Below are positions 1-5,846 of a stretch of 5,846 nt of DNA, in pieces (within the stretch, counting starts at the first letter, position 1; each line of letters starts with the position of its first letter). The position numbers and the translations under genes are program-made. This DNA is from an uncultured cyanobacterium (lineage in GTDB: Bacteria; Cyanobacteriota; Cyanobacteriia; Phormidesmidales; Phormidesmidaceae), in assembly GCA_938029995.1 (NCBI GenBank), contig CALHGI010000042.1, positions 1 through 5,846 on the forward strand. The letters are read 5' to 3'. Under the pieces are notes generated by a model. It worked only from the letters and a program-made list of their open reading frames with translations. It searched no databases and was not told the origin of the DNA.

Positions 1-281
1 ACGGCAACGTGCCAGATAACGTTGACCTGGCACCCGATTGGACAATTGAAATTTTATCCCCGGACCAACGCCCCAATAAAGTGTTGGGGAATATTCTCCA
101 TTGCCTAGAGCATGGTAGTCATCTCGGCTGGTTTATTGACCCCGATGATCTAAGTATTTTGTTGTTTCAGCCACAGCAACAACCGATCCTCTGCCCAGAT
201 GATCAACCCCTTCCAGTCTTGCCAAATATAGACCTAAGCCTAACTACCCAGCAAGTCTTTGGCTGGTTGAACATGACATAA
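1..281 (+). CDS. Uma2 family (DUF820) endonuclease-like protein, C-terminal half, 5' end outside window
   Basis: The frame is open from the left edge, so the GTG at position 9 is unlikely to be the true start. About 92 codons are visible, roughly half of a usual Uma2 protein (about 190 aa). The segment PDWTIEILSPDQ followed by NKVLGNILHCLEHG and LGWFIDPDD is the family's core: the Asp after Pro, the Glu of EIL and the Lys of NKV fit the PD-(D/E)XK nuclease triad, and WFIDP is the typical following strand. Uma2 proteins are numerous in cyanobacteria and resemble restriction-type nucleases, but their cellular role is unsettled. The stop TAA at 279-281 lies 21 bases before the AAA+ ATPase, so co-transcription is possible. 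A functional link with the ATPase is not implied, since Uma2 genes occur in many contexts. Family assignment is firm; function is not. Confidence 0.85.
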   Translation, partial: GNVPDNVDLAPDWTIEILSPDQRPNKVLGNILHCLEHGSHLGWFIDPDDLSILLFQPQQQPILCPDDQPLPVLPNIDLSLTTQQVFGWLNMT

Positions 282-302
282 TAATTTGTACATTGGTGCT
301 TC

Positions 303-1718
303 ATGAACCCAGCTCAACGTGATCACAACGCACACTGCATCGAACAAGAACTCAACTGGTTCAGCAGCATCTTAGAAAATCGGATAAAACTACATTTCGA
401 AGGCGCCCAGACCTCAGAACCGTTACTCGTATCCATCCCACCGCCAGACCTGCCCCATGCCCATACCCCCTACGCCAAGCTGATACACCAATTCAGTCTC
501 CAGCCCGCCGAGCGCCTGGTACTCATTCTCAGCGTTGTCCCCCACCTCAAACCCCACCTGCTCGATACATTTTTCATTCGCAACCAAAACCTTGATCGCG
601 GCTACACCGAATTCGGCGGTCTCACCGGCAACTCCCACAGTGGATTTTTACCCACCTGTGAAACCGCCATGTTTCTCCTGGCCGGTGACCACCTTTCGGC
701 CCGCCTCCGCTACGATGGCCTCTTCAATCCCGAACATATCCTATTCACCCAGGGCATCCTAGCCCAGGACCACCAACACCTCCATGAGCCCCCCTTGTCC
801 GCAGCGCTGCACTTAAGTCCAGAATATCGCGAACGCATTATCTCTGGACAATCCTACACACCAGCCTTCAGTTCAGCGTTTCCCGCCCAGCAAATCACCA
901 CCGACTTAACATGGCATGACCTCGTGCTCGATCCAGCGACCCAACAGGAAATCGACCATCTACTCACCTGGGTACAAAACAAAGACATCCTGATGGAGCA
1001 ATGGCAGTTAAAACAACGCATCAAACCCGGATTTCGTAGTCTTTTTTATGGCCCACCGGGGACCGGAAAAACCATGACCGCTTGCCTACTCGGCAAAAGG
1101 TCCGGATTCCCAGTATTTCGCATCGACCTATCTAAAGTCATGTCCAAATATATTGGCGAAACCGAAAAGAATTTAGCCAGACTCTTCGATCGAGCGCAAC
1201 ATCAAGATTGGATTCTGTTTTTTGATGAAGCCGACTCCCTATTTGGAAAACGGGTTGAAACCCAGAGTGCCAACGATCGCGCTGCTAACCAAGAAATTTC
1301 ATACCTATTGCAACGGATTGAAGACTATTCGGGTTTAGCCATTTTGGCCACAAATTTACGAGCGAACCTAGACGATGCCTTTGCCCGCCGATTCCAGTCC
1401 ATGATTCGGTTTCCCATGCCCAATGCCGAGCAACGGTTGCAACTGTGGCAAGATGCCTTCCTCAATAAACCGTTCAAAATTGCTGAGGAGATAGATTTTG
1501 AAACATTGGCCCATAACCATGAGCTGACGGGCGGCAGCATTATTAACGTTCTGCACTATGCCTGTATCCAGGCCGTTACCCGAACACCCCAAACAATCAA
1601 CGCCGCCGATTTGCTCAAAGGTATTAGTCGGGAGTTGCAAAAAGAAGGCCGGACCGAGAGTAAACCGAATAAAAGTTATTTGGGCAGCGTCCCCGCCAGT
1701 ACGACAAAAATAGTCTGA
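303..1718 (+). CDS. AAA+ ATPase of the contractile injection system (eCIS, Afp15-like) type
   Basis: This 471-aa protein has a non-ATPase N-terminal part (about 1-200) and one AAA+ module (about 205-460). The N-terminal part contains LQPAERLVLILS (66-77), TEFGG (102-106), HSGFLPT (112-118) and ETAMFLLAG (120-128), the pattern I associate with ATPases in eCIS loci. The module has Walker A GPPGTGKT (250-257, Lys256), a pore-loop-like SKYIGETEKN, Walker B ILFFDEAD (304-311, Asp308-Glu309), sensor 1 Asn351 in LATN and a double Arg (362-363) in FARRF as arginine-finger candidate. All catalytic residues are present, so it should hydrolyse ATP. The C-terminal small domain has LTGGSIINVLHYA (408-420), without the Arg often found at sensor 2. 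The family role is probably assembly or remodelling of the particle in the cytoplasm; its exact job is unsettled. The start ATG has no clear Shine-Dalgarno sequence, and no better upstream start exists after the Uma2 stop. Family is sure; eCIS membership is well supported but inferred. Confidence 0.92.
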   Translation: MNPAQRDHNAHCIEQELNWFSSILENRIKLHFEGAQTSEPLLVSIPPPDLPHAHTPYAKLIHQFSLQPAERLVLILSVVPHLKPHLLDTFFIRNQNLDRGYTEFGGLTGNSHSGFLPTCETAMFLLAGDHLSARLRYDGLFNPEHILFTQGILAQDHQHLHEPPLSAALHLSPEYRERIISGQSYTPAFSSAFPAQQITTDLTWHDLVLDPATQQEIDHLLTWVQNKDILMEQWQLKQRIKPGFRSLFYGPPGTGKTMTACLLGKRSGFPVFRIDLSKVMSKYIGETEKNLARLFDRAQHQDWILFFDEADSLFGKRVETQSANDRAANQEISYLLQRIEDYSGLAILATNLRANLDDAFARRFQSMIRFPMPNAEQRLQLWQDAFLNKPFKIAEEIDFETLAHNHELTGGSIINVLHYACIQAVTRTPQTINAADLLKGISRELQKEGRTESKPNKSYLGSVPASTTKIV

Positions 1719-1874
1719 CAGATTCTGCGGTGTTACGGCTGTGCCTACGCCTCCTTAGTCCTGGAGCAGCATGCAAGCCCAGTTCAAACTCCAGCACTCA
1801 TATAGACCTGATCCCGACAAGGACAAGAGGTATCCTAAACGAACGTGGCCAATTGATGTAAAGGACTTTCTATC
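1719..1874. other. 156-base gap between the ATPase and the small downstream gene
   Basis: No conserved RNA and no strong terminator are visible here. A 6-bp inverted repeat, CTGGAG (1761-1766) with CTCCAG (1789-1794), encloses the ATG at 1771 of a possible small ORF and covers its GGAG. It is short enough to be chance. The 3' part holds the good ribosome binding site of the next gene. Because there is no obvious terminator, read-through from the ATPase gene is plausible. Confidence 0.4.
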
Positions 1875-1878
1875 ATGA
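1771..1878 (+). CDS. possible small ORF of 35 aa, overlapping the next start (ATGA)
   Basis: An ATG at 1771 is preceded by GGAG (1763-1766), only 4 bases away, which is a little close. The frame runs 35 codons to TGA at 1876-1878, which overlaps the ATG at 1875 of the next gene in the ATGA arrangement typical of translational coupling. The peptide is polar and basic (starts MQAQFKLQHSYRPDPDKDK, with KRTWPIDVKDFL near the end). It has no membrane segment and I recognise no family. An open run of this length is fairly likely by chance, so the overlap and the GGAG are the only real support. It could equally be an untranslated leader of the downstream gene. Confidence 0.25.
   Translation: MQAQFKLQHSYRPDPDKDKRYPKRTWPIDVKDFLS
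1860..1865 (+). promoter_or_regulatory. ribosome binding site of the 118-aa gene
   Basis: AAAGGA lies 9 bases before the ATG at 1875. This is the best Shine-Dalgarno match before any rightward gene in the window and fixes the start of the downstream gene. Confidence 0.6.
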
Positions 1879-2231
1879 CATTACACCTCCACATAGATAG
1901 CCTTTCCCTGGCGGGCGTAAAAATTCCGAAAAATCAGCGGCCTCAGCTCCAAGCTGCCCTAGAAACAGAGCTAGCCAGACTGTGCGCGGTCCATGGCATA
2001 CCAGAGTCCTGGCAACAGGGCGGCCGCATTCGAAAACTACCCACAAATTTGACCTTAGCAGGGACACCTAACCCCACAGAATTAGGGCAGATGATCGCCC
2101 GATCTGTTTATGCGGAGCTGAACCCGAAAGGACAAACCGATGGTTTGCCAGCCGCCGCAAACGCCTCAGCAGCAAATTCTCCTGACTCTAGAGCTAGCTC
2201 AACAGATTCCCATCCGGAACCAGTTAGCTAG
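1875..2231 (+). CDS. small conserved protein of eCIS-type loci, function unknown
   Basis: This 118-aa protein has two parts. Residues 1-82 are compact: HIDSLSLAGVKI, an amphipathic helix around QLQAALETELARLCAVHGIP (24-43), a GG turn and LGQMIARSVYAEL (70-82). I associate this pattern (an ALExELxRL helix, then LGxxIAxxVYxxL) with short proteins encoded near AAA+ ATPases and toxin or DUF4157 genes in eCIS clusters. That is family memory, not a search result. Residues 83-118 are a low-complexity Ala/Ser/Pro/Asp tail, probably disordered, and part of it is encoded by a strong DNA inverted repeat. No signal peptide, membrane segment or catalytic motif is visible. The ATG at 1875 is supported by AAAGGA at 9 bases. 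Position downstream of the ATPase suggests a cytoplasmic structural or chaperone-like role in the same system, which is inference. That it is a real gene is likely; its function is unknown. Confidence 0.72.
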   Translation: MTLHLHIDSLSLAGVKIPKNQRPQLQAALETELARLCAVHGIPESWQQGGRIRKLPTNLTLAGTPNPTELGQMIARSVYAELNPKGQTDGLPAAANASAANSPDSRASSTDSHPEPVS

Positions 2232-2240
2232 AGTCAGGAG
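2179..2240 (+). terminator. long hairpin at the end of the 118-aa gene, possible terminator
   Basis: A perfect 13-bp inverted repeat pairs CTCCTGACTCTAG (2179-2191) with CTAGAGTCAGGAG (2228-2240). Skipping two bases (2192-2193), the stem extends by six more pairs, CTAGCT (2194-2199) with AGTTAG (2222-2227), including one G-T pair. The loop is about 22 bases. The TAG stop (2229-2231) lies inside the right arm. No run of T follows, so it is not a classical intrinsic terminator. It could still act as a transcript end or a 3'-stabilising structure, or be a repeat inserted at the gene's end. Confidence 0.45.
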
Positions 2241-2351
2241 GTTCTTCTCAGCTATTGAGGCCCCAATCACCGGCAGGAGGGTCGTCCCTAAGGGACCATC
2301 CCGGCTCATCCTATGGATACGCCCTATTACGATAACTTTTTTCCATTCACC
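2232..2351. other. convergent intergenic region
   Basis: This 120-base stretch separates the ends of the rightward 118-aa gene and the leftward hydrolase gene. It contains the right arm of the hairpin above, a second hairpin at 2279-2302 and a T6 run at 2337-2342. An open frame of 26 codons from ATG 2313 runs into the hydrolase 3' end (to 2393). It lacks a ribosome binding site and is not called as a gene. Confidence 0.6.
2279..2302. terminator. hairpin between convergent genes, possible bidirectional terminator
   Basis: GTCCC (2284-2288) pairs with GGGAC (2292-2296) around a three-base TAA loop. GGG (2279-2281) pairs with CCC (2300-2302) outside a small internal loop. It sits about 50 bases past each of the two converging stop codons, as expected for a shared terminator. 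No T tract adjoins the stem on either strand, so the call rests on pairing and position only. Confidence 0.35.
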
Positions 2352-4217
2352 TTAATAACCCTTACGATCTTTCTCGTTGGCCGGCAGCATTAAAATATCC
2401 CGGTTATACCGTTCCGTCGCCAGCAGTGCCTGAATATTACTCTTTGCACATAGGGCAGAAAGACTTCTGAGTCTACCTTTCTGTGCCGCCTGTTGCGTCT
2501 TGCCATCGTCCGGGCCCAATGGCTCAGACAGCGTCTCTAAAAAAGACTGAAACCCTAAACAAGCCAACCCATAAATCAATTGCTTCGTCACCCGTGCTTC
2601 CGGCTTGGTCGATGACGGTGCTCCTGGCCCTCCCTGCCCTGCATAGAAGTAGCCACCGTGGGTATCAATTTTGCCCGTGAACATATCCACCGTTAGTCCC
2701 ACATAATCCCAAAAGCTTAAGGCTGGCTTTCCCAACGCCCGGGTCAACAGGCCCACCTCCTTTGGCCCTTTCCCCAAAGCACCAAGCAGCACTTCGCAAT
2801 AGTCCGTACAATCAAAAACCGTAAATAATTCAGCAATCGGCTTTTGATCTGGTTCGATAATCTCCTGCTGACGCCGACTTAACGACTTTGCCCGCAGGAT
2901 ATATAGATATTGCAAAAAAGTCGACACCGTAACGTCGCAGTTCTCTTTATTTTTTTCCACCGTTTGCTGGGGTTCAAAGCCACCATGGGCTCTCTCCTGT
3001 ACATCCACCAACGCTCCACCCTCTGGGGCCGACGTATCAAAATTCAGGATGCCATATCGAGGCGAACCCTCGGGGGCTTGCGGTGAACGTACCACCACAT
3101 TACCCAAACGGTAGCCCCCCTCCCGAGTATTGGCCGGAAAACTAGCATAGTTTGCAGCCGTGGAGGCTAGTTTCAGCGCCATATCCCCCTCGTTACTAAA
3201 TAAATACGTTTCCTCAAACCGTCGCAACGATGAACTTAAATAATTCGCCCGACCCGAAATAATGGTCTCGGCTGGAATATCCGGTGACACCAGCACCAAC
3301 CGCCCTAGGGAAAATACATTACCAATATCAGCGGACGGTAGCTTCGCCTCCCCTTGACTGTTGCTGATACTGCCCAGGCTACCAATGGATTGAGGATCGA
3401 ATACATCGGAAAGAATACGGACAGTATTGGTAACCACAAAACCACCCATGCTATGCCCAATGAACGATAGCTTAATGCGAGGCCGCGCTGACCCATGAGG
3501 AGTGACCGCCATGACCGCCTTATCAATCTGTCGGATCAATTCCACCAGGTCTGGGACCCCAAAGTTGCTGGCCCGGTAAGTATCTCGGAAGTAACCAACA
3601 ATTCGCAATACAAACAGGGTGAAGACAAACGATAGAAATAAGGTTGCCACAATGACCAAGAACATCCCCACCACTGACCAAAGGACTGAACCGGTCAGCT
3701 GACCGGTCAAGGCAACCAGGCTAAGGCCAAACAAAAGGGCGATGGCCAAAAACGAAACCACCTTGAGGACCACTGGCAGCGACTGCTGCGCATACTCTAA
3801 TTTATTGCCTAAACTGTCTTGGCCAGTTCCATTAATTTGTTCAGATGGCCATCGATAGCCGATGAATACCAGACCCTCTGATTTACTATGACAATGTTGA
3901 ACAATGTGGTTTCTAATTTGTTGATACCACCCTTTTACTCCACGTCCCGTAGGGCCTATATCCGCAGAAGAAAAATCACCTAGGGCGGTATTGTAACCAT
4001 GGACTGCGATTAGTATTTCAGGATTTTTCTGTGCGCATAAAAATGTAGCTATTTTTTGAATATTATCCTTAGGATTCTTAACCGTTGCGTCAGGTAGGTC
4101 TTCGACATTATTAGGTGCCGTACTCCCTGCAAAATAGGCTGGAAAGCTAGATCCATCCGCAGGAATTTCTTCGATTGAAAGCAGATAGGAGCTTTTGTTG
4201 CTTGAGATTTGGGTCAT
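2352..4217 (-). CDS. membrane-anchored alpha/beta hydrolase (DUF900-like, lipase or esterase type)
   Basis: This 621-aa protein has the marks of a serine alpha/beta hydrolase. ILIAVHGYNT (68-77) is the oxyanion-hole strand, FIGYRWPSE (118-126) matches the next core strand, and SFIGHSMGGF (251-260) is the nucleophile elbow with Ser256. LVLVSPDIPAE (307-317) and YLFSNEGDMAL (338-348) offer Asp313 or Asp345 as the acid. His520 in DTHGGYF, or less likely His411, may be the catalytic His. The motif order is close to Pfam DUF900. Two hydrophobic segments (about 148-170 and 178-206) sit between the early strands and the nucleophile, so the enzyme is probably held in a membrane by an inserted hairpin. 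There is no signal peptide. The C-terminal 100 residues are unassigned. The ATG at 4217 lacks a clear Shine-Dalgarno. The fibre gene lies 144 bases upstream on the same strand. The substrate is unknown. A lipase effector of the injection system is possible but unproven. Confidence 0.82.
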   Translation of the reverse strand: MTQISSNKSSYLLSIEEIPADGSSFPAYFAGSTAPNNVEDLPDATVKNPKDNIQKIATFLCAQKNPEILIAVHGYNTALGDFSSADIGPTGRGVKGWYQQIRNHIVQHCHSKSEGLVFIGYRWPSEQINGTGQDSLGNKLEYAQQSLPVVLKVVSFLAIALLFGLSLVALTGQLTGSVLWSVVGMFLVIVATLFLSFVFTLFVLRIVGYFRDTYRASNFGVPDLVELIRQIDKAVMAVTPHGSARPRIKLSFIGHSMGGFVVTNTVRILSDVFDPQSIGSLGSISNSQGEAKLPSADIGNVFSLGRLVLVSPDIPAETIISGRANYLSSSLRRFEETYLFSNEGDMALKLASTAANYASFPANTREGGYRLGNVVVRSPQAPEGSPRYGILNFDTSAPEGGALVDVQERAHGGFEPQQTVEKNKENCDVTVSTFLQYLYILRAKSLSRRQQEIIEPDQKPIAELFTVFDCTDYCEVLLGALGKGPKEVGLLTRALGKPALSFWDYVGLTVDMFTGKIDTHGGYFYAGQGGPGAPSSTKPEARVTKQLIYGLACLGFQSFLETLSEPLGPDDGKTQQAAQKGRLRSLSALCAKSNIQALLATERYNRDILMLPANEKDRKGY

Positions 4218-4361
4218 GAATTTGACTTGGCAGAAATGAGATAGAACAATTAGCGAGAGCTAACATTGGTAGCATTCGTCCGGTGAAGGGCTACATTGCT
4301 ATGGCCATGGAAAGATTGCAGCGGTTATGTCTGGGTTAACCCTAGGGGCAAAAAACTGGGG
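4218..4361. other. 144-base gap between the fibre and hydrolase genes
   Basis: Both flanking genes point left. A hairpin-capable stretch (4247-4268) pairs CAAT with ATTG and TAGC with GCTA around a four-base loop, with a two-base bulge. It lies 30-50 bases before the hydrolase start. It could be an operator, a leader structure or chance. I could not find a convincing -35/-10 pair for the hydrolase gene, so whether it has its own promoter is open. Confidence 0.4.
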
Positions 4362-4366
4362 TTAAC
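4335..4366 (-). terminator. hairpin over the fibre-gene stop codon, possible terminator
   Basis: GTTAACCCTAG (4335-4345) pairs with CTGGGGTTAAC (4356-4366): 10 Watson-Crick pairs plus one mismatch that becomes a wobble on one strand, around a 10-base loop. Read leftward, the stem includes the TAA stop of the fibre gene (4362-4364). The T6 run lies in the loop rather than after the stem, so this is not a classical intrinsic terminator. A transcript-end or attenuating role before the hydrolase gene is plausible but unproven. Confidence 0.4.
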
Positions 4367-5846
4367 GCCTAAAACGTCTCCCCCCAAGCTGCTCAACCTT
4401 AATTGTCAGTTCCTGAATCGCTTTCTGCTGCTGCTCAATAATGGCCTTCATCATATCCAGTTCCTGGTGATGGTCCTGGATGACTTTAGTCAAAATCGCT
4501 GTGATATCCAGCGGACTAATGCCCCGATGATTTGCGGACGCCACAATATCCGGCACTGTCTCAGCAATAAAGCCAACATGGGTTTGATGGTTTTCATCAT
4601 TACGATAGCTAAACTTAACCGGATCCAGCTGACCTAACAGAACATTGGCTTCATCCTCAGAAAGCGCAGAAATATTCTCCTTGAGTGTCTTTGAAGATAG
4701 CTGCACAACAGATGTGCCTGTAATCTCTTCACCTTCGACCTGTTGGCCAAACACTTTACCCTCCACATAAAGTTTGGCATCTGCAGGGGGCTGGCTTGTT
4801 TCACTGAGAGGACCGACCATCAAGTTCCCCTGGGCCGTCAGCGTTAACTGGTCTTTACCGTTGCTATCAGTAAATCGAGCAATTGGGGATTGTTTCTTGT
4901 AGTTAAATTGCGCTCTATCTTTAGGGTCGTTAGGATCCGGGGCAAACGGTGGGTTAACCGTAACAGTCCTTTCTGCCGATCCACTGACAATATTATCAGT
5001 GACCCCAGTAACCAGTTTAATGTCGCCATCGACCCGGATGCTATCCCCTGTTTGTAAGACATCACTAGTAATCTGGCTGCGGCTGGCCAAAATTACACCT
5101 GGAATACTTTCCGACAAATTTGTTCCCCAAACGTGGAGACGAGCATGGTCGCTAAGCGGTCGTGTATTGACATCAGAATCAGTGTCGAAGCTGTTGCCGA
5201 CCTCCAGACGGTTAGCCTTAAAGTTGTTACTCAGTGAACCATTGGCATCAGCCTTATCAGTTACTAACGCTTCAATAGTCGACAGCGCTGCCTGAACTGC
5301 GGAATTCACTTGAGAGCCCAAACTACCAGTCAGGCTAGTTTCTAAGCTAGGCTTTAAGCTATTGGTCAAGCTGGTCTCTAAGCTGCTAGTCAGACTGTCG
5401 GTTAAGCTTTTCGTGAGTTCGCTTTTGAGTGTCTCAGATAGTCCACTAATACTGTTTGTGAAATACTGCTGGACGGCCGCCTCAGTTGGCACTGTTTGAG
5501 AACTATCAGCAGATGGTTGCTGAGGAAATTGATGAGAGAATTTAGTGATCGTGATAGCATCGAGCTGCAAAGATTGAGCCTTGAAAAGCCCTTGCACGTC
5601 CATTTCCACTTTGCCATCAGTAGCAGGCGGTTTTACTGTGACGGAACTACCCGAAAATGTAAATCCAGGCTTGATAGCGCCATCCAGAATAGCGCTATTA
5701 CTGTCATCTTCTTTTTTTAGCTGGAACGTAAGTTGTTTGGCACTTTGGTCTGTGACTAACTGAGCATAAAAGGCTTGGTCATTATCCTCAGCACCCTTGT
5801 CAAAGAGCTTGATTGAACCTTGGATAGCTAATGGCACATCTACTTT
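4362..5846 (-). CDS. tail-fibre-like protein with C-terminal S74 chaperone domain, 5' end outside window
   Basis: The frame is open to the right edge (KVD precedes the GTG at 5837), so the start is probably outside. Numbering from that GTG gives 491 visible residues. Residues 1-100 are a beta-rich N-terminal part. VPTEAAVQQYF (116-126) is a motif common in phage-like fibres. Residues 133-173 have Leu exactly every fourth position, with Ser before eight of them. A beta-rich shaft or tip with FTDSNGKDQLTL and AKLYVEGKVFG follows. The end, from SSKTLKENISAL (381-392) through LDPVKFSYRND, HVGFIAETVPD and GISPLDITAILTKVI to a coiled coil (about 445-484), is an intramolecular chaperone of the endosialidase/S74 type. 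This domain trimerises fibres and usually cuts itself off. Ser381 and Lys386 have the five-residue spacing of the known Ser-Lys pair. In an eCIS the fibre would recognise the target cell. A phage or other trimeric surface fibre is the alternative. Confidence 0.85.
   Translation of the reverse strand, partial: KVDVPLAIQGSIKLFDKGAEDNDQAFYAQLVTDQSAKQLTFQLKKEDDSNSAILDGAIKPGFTFSGSSVTVKPPATDGKVEMDVQGLFKAQSLQLDAITITKFSHQFPQQPSADSSQTVPTEAAVQQYFTNSISGLSETLKSELTKSLTDSLTSSLETSLTNSLKPSLETSLTGSLGSQVNSAVQAALSTIEALVTDKADANGSLSNNFKANRLEVGNSFDTDSDVNTRPLSDHARLHVWGTNLSESIPGVILASRSQITSDVLQTGDSIRVDGDIKLVTGVTDNIVSGSAERTVTVNPPFAPDPNDPKDRAQFNYKKQSPIARFTDSNGKDQLTLTAQGNLMVGPLSETSQPPADAKLYVEGKVFGQQVEGEEITGTSVVQLSSKTLKENISALSEDEANVLLGQLDPVKFSYRNDENHQTHVGFIAETVPDIVASANHRGISPLDITAILTKVIQDHHQELDMMKAIIEQQQKAIQELTIKVEQLGGRRFRR
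5313..5408 (-). repeat. 12-bp coding repeat (eight SLxx tetrapeptides) in the fibre gene
   Basis: Eight consecutive four-residue units begin with Ser-Leu (fibre residues 144-175, numbered from the GTG at 5837): SLTD, SLTS, SLET, SLTN, SLKP, SLET, SLTG and SLGS. The DNA shows the matching 12-base period, visible on the plus strand as recurring AAGCT and CAAGCT blocks. The units have diverged at third bases, so the array is not a recent slippage product. Confidence 0.8.

Noticed and set aside
1368..1640. Leftward 90-aa open frame inside the ATPase gene
   Set aside because: It lies antisense to conserved AAA+ motifs (sensor 1 side and small domain), so it is a by-product of that coding sequence.
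2140..2355. Rightward 71-aa open frame across the end of the 118-aa gene and the convergent gap
   Set aside because: It overlaps a better-supported gene in another frame, lacks a ribosome binding site, and runs through both hairpins.
4296..4637. Rightward 113-aa open frame over the fibre C-terminal region
   Set aside because: It mostly overlaps the well-recognised S74 chaperone coding sequence on the other strand, has no domain and no ribosome binding site.
5313..5408. CRISPR-like or tandem DNA repeat
   Set aside because: The 12-base period is contiguous, without spacers, and is explained by the SLxx amino-acid repeat in an open coding frame.
1..5846. HIP1 octamer GCGATCGC as a cyanobacterial marker
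   Set aside because: I found only partial matches such as CGATCGCG near 1274 and no exact copy, so it was not used to support the cyanobacterial assignment.

Overview
The window looks like cyanobacterial DNA of roughly balanced base composition. This rests on protein content: an Uma2-type (DUF820) nuclease remnant, a family greatly expanded in cyanobacteria, lies next to genes typical of extracellular contractile injection systems (eCIS, phage-tail-like particles that deliver proteins). No rRNA, tRNA, CRISPR array or recognisable insertion sequence is visible, so the organism cannot be named more closely.

Layout. A rightward block covers the first 2.2 kb. It holds the 3' half of an Uma2-family gene (cut by the left edge), then after 21 bases an eCIS-type AAA+ ATPase of 471 aa. 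After a 156-base gap comes a 118-aa protein that resembles small proteins found in eCIS loci. The gap contains a possible 35-codon ORF whose stop overlaps the next start (ATGA). A leftward block fills the rest: a fibre-like protein with a C-terminal S74-type intramolecular chaperone (its 5' end is cut by the right edge), then a 621-aa membrane-anchored alpha/beta hydrolase. The two blocks converge at about 2232-2351. Hairpins there and at the fibre stop codon may be transcript ends.

How the parts may work together. The AAA+ ATPase is the best eCIS marker; this family is probably involved in particle assembly or remodelling. The trimeric fibre would bind the target surface and would be matured by its C-terminal chaperone. 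The hydrolase has a Ser nucleophile motif (GHSMG) and two transmembrane helices inserted into its fold. It could be a membrane-active effector, a membrane-linked accessory enzyme or an unrelated neighbour; the sequence alone does not decide. No sheath, tube, baseplate or spike gene lies in the window, so this is at most the edge of an injection-system locus.
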